Shown one piece after another: positions 57,341-64,000 of a stretch of 64,000 bases of DNA. Positions within the stretch are counted from its first letter, which is position 1, and each line of letters begins with the position of its first letter. Under the pieces are notes generated by a model. The model searched no databases, was not told the DNA's origin, and saw only the letters and a list, made by a program, of their open reading frames with translations. A program made the position numbers and the translations under genes. Source of the DNA: Spiroplasma endosymbiont of 'Nebria riversi' (GTDB taxonomy: Bacteria > Bacillota_I > Bacilli_A > Mycoplasmatales > Nriv7); assembly GCF_018831625.1 (NCBI RefSeq), contig NZ_CP065193.1, positions 62,001-126,000 on the forward strand, read 5' to 3'.

Positions 57341-57863
57341 TTTAAAATTATCTGGTAAAATCCAAATCGATGAAACATTTATTAAAGAAATTCATAAAGG
57401 AAATTTCAAACATAAAACTGATCCACGAAGAATTCACCTTGATCCATTCGCAACTAATACTAAATGCTGTATTCAAATGGCAGTTGATAATAATAACAAT
57501 ATTTATGTTAAATCCACAAACACCAAACGTTTACAAAAACAATGAGTTATTGAAAATATGAACAAAGAATTAATTAACCAAAATTCAATTATTACTTCTG
57601 ATATGCAAAAATTATATTTTTTAGTAGCAAAACAAAAAAATTCTACTTTATGTGTAACTAAAACAACAATTAATCCTGAAGCTAGTTATCGTAACTTAAA
57701 TAAAATCAGTAAATTACAATCTAGTCTTAAAGAAGCCTTAATTCATTATCATGTTTTAGGTTTTACTAATATTAAAAATTATTTAAATCTCTGAAAATGA
57801 AAATACCAACATAAGGGTTTAACTCCAAACCAACAAACAGCGGTATTATATTTTAATGTATAA
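57341..57863 (+). pseudogene. IS1595-like transposase, 5'-truncated
   Basis: The frame from KLSGKIQIDETF to LYFNV is open, but the zinc ribbon and N-terminal third are missing. Confidence 0.85.
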
Positions 57864-57961
57864 AAAATTAAAGTAAAAATAGTAATTTTACATAAAAGCC
57901 TTTTAAAATTATCAAGTTGATGATTTTTTTTATTTTATCAAGAGTTTTCGACAAAATTAAA
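57341..57961 (+). mobile_element. IS1595-like fragment, copy h
   Basis: The 3' two thirds of the element and its right terminal repeat (GAGTTTTCGACAAAATTAAA). The left part is replaced by the plectrovirus boundary. Confidence 0.8.
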
Positions 57962-57994
57962 ACTTTTTTTGCTGTTTAAAAATACTTTTTAGGT

Positions 57995-58000
57995 TATAAT
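57995..58000 (+). promoter_or_regulatory. -10 element before the candidate small RNA
   Basis: TATAAT in the context GGTTATAATTATTTTGTG. The best -35-like hexamer (TTGCTG, 57969) is 20 bases upstream, longer than ideal. Confidence 0.45.
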
Positions 58001-58005
58001 TATTT

Positions 58006-58166
58006 TGTGAAAAGAAAAGTCTGATGAGTTCCGTACTCATAGTTGCAATTAATTCTTATATTTAAGAATTAATTTTCAAAACATAATCTAATAACCCCAA
58101 TAAACTTTACTCCATCTTTTATTTAAAATAATTGCAGTTTAAAGCTAATAATGTTATTATTTTTTA
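58006..58166 (+). ncRNA. Candidate structured small RNA upstream of tRNA-Arg
   Basis: No ORF. It begins after a TATAAT and contains ATGAGT-TCCGT-ACTCAT, a strong stem AATTAATTCTT/AAGAATTAATT, a longer-range pair TGCAATTA/TAATTGCA, and ends at AATAATGTTATTATTTTTT, which could be a weak terminator. A separate TATAAA lies just before the tRNA. It matches no RNA family I recognise; it may instead be a tRNA leader. Confidence 0.35.
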
Positions 58167-58181
58167 TGTAGTATAAAATGT

Positions 58182-58258
58182 GCCCATGTAGCTCAGTTGG
58201 ATAGAGCATGCGCCTTCTAAGCGCAGGGTCAAGAGTTCAAGTCTCTTCATGGGCGCCA
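58182..58258 (+). tRNA. tRNA-Arg (anticodon TCT)
   Basis: Full cloverleaf: acceptor GCCCATG/CATGGGC, D arm GCTC...GAGC, anticodon stem TGCGC/GCGCA with loop CTTCTAA (anticodon TCT, reads AGA), T arm AAGAG-TTCAAGT-CTCTT, and encoded CCA at 58256-58258. Confidence 0.96.
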
Positions 58259-58289
58259 TTTAAAATAAAAATGTTGGTGAATAAGTTTA

Positions 58290-59042
58290 ATGAATAATAA
58301 ATATTATACTTTTTTTATTAAAAAAATTGAACAGTTAATTGCTAATGAAAACTATGAACAAGCGAAAGTTAAGTTAAAATTTGAATTAGATTTACCTTAT
58401 ATACCAAAAAAATATGAACAACAAATTATTAAACTTTATGATGAAATTCAACAGTTAACAAAAGAAAAACCAAATATTAAGCAATGAGATTTAGAGACAA
58501 TTAAAGAAATTATTAATAATCCGTTTGATGAAGAAATTCATTTAGTAGCGTTTAATTTTTTAGAAGAGCAAAATGCTAGAAAAATATTATCAACATTACG
58601 AGATTATCTAAAAAATTCATTGTTTAGAAATGAAAATAAAACGCATTTGTTAATAGTTTTAAAAAGACAAGATATTGATGAGGTGTTTATTGTTCAAAAA
58701 ACACATGGTCAGTATTTTGTTAATCCGATATTGATTTCTGAATTTCATCTTGATGAATGTACTAAAAAAGTTAAAACTATTTTAAGTAATTTTGTTTATA
58801 ATGATAATCCTAGTTTAGAACAGGTTTGTTGATACTTATGAGAAAATTATTGATATAGTCAATATCCTAATTTGCCATTAATGGCGGATCTTCCTGCGGT
58901 AGTTAGTGCTATTTTTTATAAAGCACAAATTATGCAAGGTGATGATGAATGTAAGCTAAAACAGATTTGTCAAAATTTAAAAACTGATGTTGTTCTTACT
59001 GAAAGATTTTTATTACAAATTGAGAAAGAACAAATTTTTTAA
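58290..59042 (+). CDS. DUF3196-like protein
   Basis: 250 residues, predominantly helical and charged, cytoplasmic, with TGA-coded Trp at several positions. It starts with a helical repeat-like region (FFIKKIEQLIANENYEQAKVKL) and has LPLMADLPAVVSAIFYKAQIMQ in the C-terminal third. Size, helical repeats and Mollicute setting fit the DUF3196 (MPN330-like) family; this is a recognition by pattern, not by search. No biochemical role is known to me. Confidence 0.55.
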
Positions 59043-59073
59043 GATTTATTATTGGATATTTGTTAAAGTTTAA

Positions 59074-59103
59074 TTGCATTTAGTAATTAATCAAGGGTAT
59101 AAT
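59074..59103 (+). promoter_or_regulatory. tig promoter
   Basis: TTGCAT (59074-59079), 18-base spacer, TATAAT (59098-59103), 29 bases before the trigger factor ATG. Confidence 0.65.
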
Positions 59104-59132
59104 TAAATCATTGAAATATAGGAGGATATTTG

Positions 59133-60413
59133 ATGAAATTTACAAGTAAAAAAAATATTGAAGAAAATAAAGGAAAGTATATTATTGAATTTGAAAAAGA
59201 AGAATGAGAAGATACTATTGAAAAGGTAACAAATAAGTTGAAAGGCCGTTTACAAATACCAGGTTTTCGTAAAGGCAAAGCGCCAGAAGCGATGGTACAA
59301 AAATATTTAAGTGAAGCACAAATTTTGAATGAAGCTCATGATATTGCAGCTGATAAAGCGTGAAAATTTGCTTTATTAAAAGATGATCCATTGAAACCTT
59401 TTAATCAGCCAAGTTGAAATATTGATGTTTTGTCAATGGAAAAATATACTATTTCTTTTGAATTTGATTTAAAGCCGGAAGTTAAAGTTGAAAAATATAC
59501 AAATATAAAAATTGAGAAAATGGCAAATATTGTTAATAATGAGGATATTAATCAGGCACTTAGTCAGTTACAAGAAAAATCAGTTATTTTAGAAATTAAA
59601 GAAGATAAGATTACTAATGGTGATGTTGTTATTTTTGATTTTGAAGGGTTTAAAGATGGTAAGTCTTTTGCTGGTGGAAAAGCAGAAAATTTTAGTTTAG
59701 AAATTGGTTCAAAAAAGTTTATTCCTGGTTTTGAAGAACAAATGATTGGATTGATGGCTGGTGAAGAAAAGGATTTACTTGTATCGTTTCCTAAAGATTA
59801 TTTACAACCAGATTTAGCAGGGAAAGAAGTAACTTTTAAAGTTAAGATTAAAGAAATTAAAAATAAGATTGTTCCAGAAATTAATGATGAGTTAGCAAAA
59901 GATGCTAATATTGATGGTATTGAAGATTTAGCACAATTAAAAAATTTTATTAAAGAAAATTTGATCAGGAAAAATGAAGAAGAAATTAAAGATGAGTTTA
60001 TTAATAATTTATTATTAGAAATTTCTAAAACAGCAACGATTCATATTCCTCAATCAATTATTGATAAAGAAGTATTAAATCTTCAAGGTGAATTTGAGCA
60101 GAAGTTAAAAGAACAAAATATTGATTTAAAAGAATATTTGAAGTTAACTAAATTAACTGAATTAGATATTAAAAAGGAGTTACGCGGCGACGCTAAAACA
60201 AAAATTAGTAATTATTTAATTTTACAAGAAATTATGAAGCAAGAAAAAATTCAAGTTAGTAACGATGAGGTAGAACAAGAAATTATTGAGTTTGCTAAGT
60301 TTTATAAGATGACACCAGAAGAAGCTAAAGAAAAAATTATGGATACTAGTATTGTTGAAGAAGGTTTAAAACATCGTAGGTTATTAAATTTTCTTTATGA
60401 GAATAATGGATAA
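59133..60413 (+). CDS. tig: Trigger factor (ribosome-associated chaperone, PPIase)
   Basis: 426 residues. The N-terminal ribosome-binding domain includes the signature GFRKGKAP (about residues 45-52). The FKBP-like prolyl isomerase domain covers about residues 150-245 (NGDVVIFDFEGFKDGKSFAGG, cited as DVVIFDFEGF and DGKSF), and a long helical C-terminal chaperone domain follows. ATG follows a perfect AGGAGG. The N-terminal part contains several TGA Trp codons. It is followed by lon. Confidence 0.95.
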
Positions 60414-60420
60414 AATAGAT

Positions 60421-60447
60421 TTAGCACTTTAATATTGCAAGTGCTAA
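60421..60447 (+). promoter_or_regulatory. CIRCE operator (HrcA-binding) at the lon promoter
   Basis: TTAGCACTT, nine bases, AAGTGCTAA: a perfect inverted repeat with the spacing of CIRCE (TTAGCACTC-N9-GAGTGCTAA), differing only at the innermost base of each arm. It overlaps the lon -35. Followed by T-rich DNA, it could also act as a tig terminator. Confidence 0.85.
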
Positions 60448-60463
60448 ATTTTTATTATATAAT
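60435..60463 (+). promoter_or_regulatory. lon promoter
   Basis: TTGCAA (-35, 60435-60440), 17-base spacer, TATAAT (-10, 60458-60463). The -35 lies inside the CIRCE repeat, so HrcA binding would block RNA polymerase. Confidence 0.8.
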
Positions 60464-60493
60464 TAAGTAAATCTGTTTTATGGAGGTATCATA

Positions 60494-62881
60494 ATGATAG
60501 ATAAAGAACAAATAAAGTCTTTGGAAAATATTCCTGTTTTGGTTACACGAGGTAGTTATATTTATCCCGGATTTGAGCAGGTTTTAGAAATTGGTCGTAA
60601 TAAATCATTAAAGACTATTGAAGTGGCTAAGGGTAATTTTAATAATCAAGTTATTTTAGTGTCACAAAAAAAACCTTTAGATGATGAACCAACAATTGAT
60701 GAAATATTTGATGTTGGAGTTATTGCTAAGTTAAAAATAAAAAAAGTTTGAGAAGAAGGTTCGTTTACGGTTAATTTTAAGTCACTCAATCGGGTTAAAT
60801 TGCTGAATTTAAAAGATAATGGCGCTTATTATGAAAGTGATATTGAGGTTTTAGAATCAAATCATGAAGGTAGTGTTGAAGAATTAGTCCAAAAAATTAC
60901 TAATAATTTAACAGGATTATTGGAAATGCAAGAAGGTCTTCCTGAAGATATCTTACAAGAGATTAAGGTAAATATTAATAGTAGTCCTGGAGAAGTAATT
61001 GATACATTAGCACAGTTTTTACCTTTTTTACCGTTAAATAAAAAACAAGCTATTTTAGAAGAGTTAAATGTTGAGCAACGCTTGAATCTTTTAGTTGATA
61101 ATGTTAATAGTCACAAGCAAACTGGTGAAATTGATCAAAATATTTCTGAAAGAATTAAAGTTAGAATTGATGAACAGCAAAAGAAATTTTATTTACGAGA
61201 AAAACTTGAAGCAATTAAAGAAGAATTAGGTGAAATTGATGACGATAGTAACGAGATGAAGAAATATTTAGATCGTCTTCAAAAAGAACCATTTCCTGAG
61301 AATATTAAAGTTCGTGTTAAGGAAGAAATTAATCGTTATGAAATGATGCCGCAAGCATCAAGTGAAGCTAATATTATTAGAACATACATTGATTGGGTAA
61401 TGGCAATTCCTTGACATGAAGAAAAGGAAGAAATTGAGGATTTACCATTTGCTTTACAAACTTTAGATAAATATCATTATGGTTTGGAAAAAGTTAAAGA
61501 ACGAATTATTGAACATTTAGCTGTTAAACAAATGACTAAATCATTAAAAGGACAAATTATTTGTTTAGTAGGTCCTCCCGGAGTAGGAAAAACATCACTT
61601 GCTAAGTCAATTGCTGAAGCAACAGGAAGAAATTTTGTGAAGTTATCATTAGGTGGTGTTCGTGATGAATCAGAAATTCGTGGTCATCGAAAAACATATA
61701 TTGGTTCAATGCCAGGAAGAATAATCCAATCAATGAAACGAGCTAAAAGTATTAATCCTTTATTTTTGCTTGATGAGATTGATAAGATGGCTAATGATTA
61801 TCGCGGTGACCCCGCTAGTGCAATGTTGGAAGTATTAGACCCAGAACAAAATTTTGAGTTTTCTGATCATTACTTAGAAGAAAATTATGATTTATCAAAA
61901 GTAATGTTTATTGCTACGGCTAATTATATGGAAGATATTCCCGAACCATTATTAGACCGAATGGAACTTATTCAATTATCATCTTACACAGAAATTGAAA
62001 AAATGGAAATTGCTAAAAATCATTTAATTGCTAAAGTATTGCAAGGTAATGGTTTAAATCAGCAGTTATTAAAATTTGAAGATGGTGCAATTAAAAAAAT
62101 TATTAAATATTATACTCGTGAAGCTGGTGTACGACAGTTAGAGCGATGTTTGCATCAAATTGCGAGAAAGTTTATTGTTCGTTATTTAGCTAAACATTTA
62201 AGTGATGAATTAGTGAATATTGAAAAGGTTAAACAATATCTAGGTAAACATAAGTTTGAATATACTGAAAAAGAAGGAACAGCCCAAATTGGTGTTGCTA
62301 CTGGTTTAGCATATACTGCTTTTGGTGGCGATATTCTCTCAATGGAAGTAAATTTCTTTTCAGGTAAAGGACAGTTGGTTTTAACAGGAACTTTAGGTGA
62401 CGTTATGAAGGAATCAGCAAATATTGCTTTGGATTATTTAAAAGCTAATAGTAAGAAGTTTAATATTGATTCCAAGTTTTTTAGTAATAATGATATTCAT
62501 ATTCATGTTCCTGAAGGGGCAGTACCTAAAGACGGACCTTCAGCGGGGATTACAATAACAACAGCAATAATTTCTGCTTTAACTAAAAGACCTGTATCTA
62601 GTGATGTTGGAATGACCGGGGAAATAACTTTACGAGGGAATGTTTTACCAATTGGTGGTTTAAAAGAAAAATCAATTTCTGCTCATCGCAGTGGGATTAG
62701 TACAATTTTAATACCTGATAAAAATATGAAAGATTTAGATGATATTCCTAACGAGGTGTTAAATGAATTAAAAATTATTCCGATTAAACATTATGAAGAA
62801 GTATATGACTTTATTTTTAATTCTAATTCAACAATAACATCCACTGATGTTATTACTGATGCTGTAGCAGTTGCTGCTTAA
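60494..62881 (+). CDS. lon: ATP-dependent protease Lon
   Basis: 795 residues that degrade misfolded proteins. An N-terminal LAN domain ([20 protein letters not shown]) is followed by the AAA+ module with Walker A GPPGVGKT (residues 360-367) and FLLDEIDKM. The C-terminal protease domain has the catalytic Ser683 (PKDGPSAG) and Lys726 (GGLKEKS). TGA encodes Trp in the N-terminal half. The ATG follows GGAGG. Heat-shock control through the upstream CIRCE is expected. A terminator follows. Confidence 0.96.
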
Positions 62882-62895
62882 TTACGAAGATAATT

Positions 62896-62929
62896 AATAC
62901 TATGAAGAAATTCTTTATAGTATTTTTTA
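62896..62929 (+). terminator. lon terminator
   Basis: TAATACTATGAAG, loop, CTTTATAGTATT and TTTTA: a stem with one mismatch and T-rich tail 15 bases after the lon stop. Confidence 0.75.
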
Positions 62930-63028
62930 TATTCTGATTATTTTATTTTTAAAAAATATTTTAAAAATAAATGTGAGTTAGTTATTTTTATTGTAAGGTT
63001 ATTTTATAAATAAATAAAAATATTTTTT
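62930..63028 (+). other. AT-rich leader before the riboswitch
   Basis: No ORF and no clear promoter; it should contain the promoter for the riboswitch transcript. Nothing else is evident. Confidence 0.4.
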
Positions 63029-63213
63029 ATAAGGTTAATTGCATTTAATGTAATTATTAAAAGGGAATTTAGTGTGATTCTAAAACTGTACCAGCAACTG
63101 TAATATTGACATTAATTATATAAGTAATTGAAAAGTTATTTTTGAGAAGGCATAATTAGTGGTTGAAATTAAGTCAGGAGACCTACCTTAGAAAAAATTA
63201 TTTAATTCTCCTG
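63029..63213 (+). ncRNA. Cobalamin (B12) riboswitch without its gene
   Basis: The sequence follows the cobalamin aptamer consensus in order: TAAGGTTAATTGC (P1 start), AAAAGGGAATTTAGTGTGATT, CTGTACCAGCAACTGTAA, then AAGTCAGGAGACCTACCTTA. TAAGGT (63030-63035) pairs with ACCTTA (63185-63190) as P1. CAGGAGA (63175-63181) is complementary to TCTCCTG (63207-63213), a possible expression-platform switch. The usual CCGCAAC core reads CCAGCAAC here. Downstream, an ISLre2 element begins at 63246, so the regulated gene is displaced. Confidence 0.85.
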
Positions 63214-63245
63214 GGGGTGTGTGTTATTAAAAAATGATTTTAATT

Positions 63246-64000
63246 GGTCGCGTTTAGTTTTCTTAGGTATTGCTTTGAAGAAGCAAAACAATCAACTAAT
63301 TATATTATTTAATTACTAAACTAACCATACCTTTCTTGTTATTTTCATTTTTATTCATTACCATTTTATCATATTATTGAATTTTTAAACAATAAAAAAT
63401 TATTAATTTTATTAAATTTTAACTAATATTTTTACTTACTTAAATCTATTATATTTATTTGTTACAGCATTACCTTTATAATTAATTCAACTATCATCAT
63501 TTTTATTATTATATTTATTTCATAATGAATTTTTATATATTTCTTTTCTGATTTCTATTTCTGAATTAATATTTTCATTAATATAATGTAATACATTTAA
63601 TTTGTTTAAATTTGCCATTCTTAAATGTAATAGATTATTTAAATTCTTATGATTATATATTTTCGCTCCATATCCTAATTGTTGTTTTACCAAATGTGAT
63701 ACATCACTTTCAATGCTACAACCGATATTTCACTCTAAATTTTGATGATGAATACCTTGCTTATTATTACTGAAATAATTACTCGCTTCCCTTAAATTTG
63801 TTTCTTATATAATTTAATTCAACTATTTAGTGTTACTTTACGATTTTCAAAAATAATATTAAATGCAGTTTGTTTTAATTTTTTAATATCATGATAACCA
63901 TCTAAAATATATCTAACATTACCAAAACTATTGGAAATTTCTCTAATTCAAGTAGCGCCTTCGCCGCAAACAATTATTCTGTCATAATTAATATTCACAT
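63246..64000 (-). mobile_element. ISLre2 element D (partial at window end)
   Basis: It starts with GGTCGCGTTTAGTTTTC as in elements B and C and runs past the window end. Its right end lies 33 bases after the riboswitch platform. Confidence 0.8.
63436..64000 (-). pseudogene. ISLre2 transposase, internally deleted and cut by window edge
   Basis: The C-terminal codons match element C, but about 75 bases are missing near 63800 (after NYFSNN...KHGIHH toward the N-terminus). The visible part has RYILDGYHDIKKLKQ. The N-terminal half lies outside the window. Confidence 0.75.

Noticed and set aside
58020-58040. CTGATGAG considered as a hammerhead ribozyme core
   Set aside because: The matching GAAA segment and three-helix arrangement are missing.

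Overview
The window is Spiroplasma chromosome. TGA is read as tryptophan throughout: ktrB, polA, gatA, ligA, tig and lon only stay open with genetic code 4. The DNA is very AT-rich, and it carries several copies of a filamentous plectrovirus (SpV1/SVTS2 type), a hallmark of spiroplasmas. The species cannot be named from the sequence alone.

Layout. 1-7436: a plectrovirus copy (minus strand, running off the left edge), interrupted by an IS1595-like element. 7437-10437: a broken IS3 element, the 3' part of a secreted-protein gene and another IS1595-like copy. 10509-13522 (minus): a small membrane protein, folD and the potassium channel ktrB. 13578-14763: an IS1595-like element with an intact transposase, inserted between ktrB and the divergent ktrA (14997-15686). 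15724-20939 (minus): gatB, gatA, gatC and ligA. 21016-27708 (plus): an ISLre2 end followed by the second, most complete plectrovirus copy, which ends with a lipoprotein gene. 27770-34279: a broken beta-propeller surface protein gene, two ISLre2 (UPF0236) elements and a truncated IS1595-like copy. 34520-38544 (plus): sufS, sufU, 5-formyl-THF cyclo-ligase, an S1-domain protein and pgi. 38608-43272: IS1595-like copies flanking pgk and gap (minus). 43344-48877 (minus): the replication/repair group dnaI, dnaB, mutM and polA. 48975-51414: a lipoprotein with a translationally coupled membrane protein. 51498-55030: a second copy of the ISLre2/propeller module. 55359-57961: a third, collapsed plectrovirus copy with a hybrid gene, then an IS1595-like fragment. 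58006-62881 (plus): a candidate small RNA, tRNA-Arg, a DUF3196-like gene, trigger factor and lon. 63029-63213: a cobalamin riboswitch, cut off by a further ISLre2 element that runs off the right edge.

How it works together. The host genes are core functions: glycolysis (pgi, gap, pgk), one-carbon metabolism (folD, 5-FCL), Fe-S assembly (sufSU), K+ uptake (ktrAB), Gln-tRNA amidation (gatCAB), replication and repair (polA, mutM, dnaB, dnaI, ligA) and protein quality control (tig, lon). Regulation is readable in places: a CIRCE operator sits over the lon promoter, two perfect DnaA boxes lie upstream of dnaB-dnaI, and several terminators are clear.

The accessory DNA is heavily decayed by nonsense and frameshift changes. 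Its most interesting features are three. The pIII-like viral adsorption protein has an N-terminal domain that is almost duplicated in a downstream viral lipoprotein. A microhomology deletion has created an in-frame viral hybrid ORF. A B12 riboswitch has lost its gene to an ISLre2 insertion.
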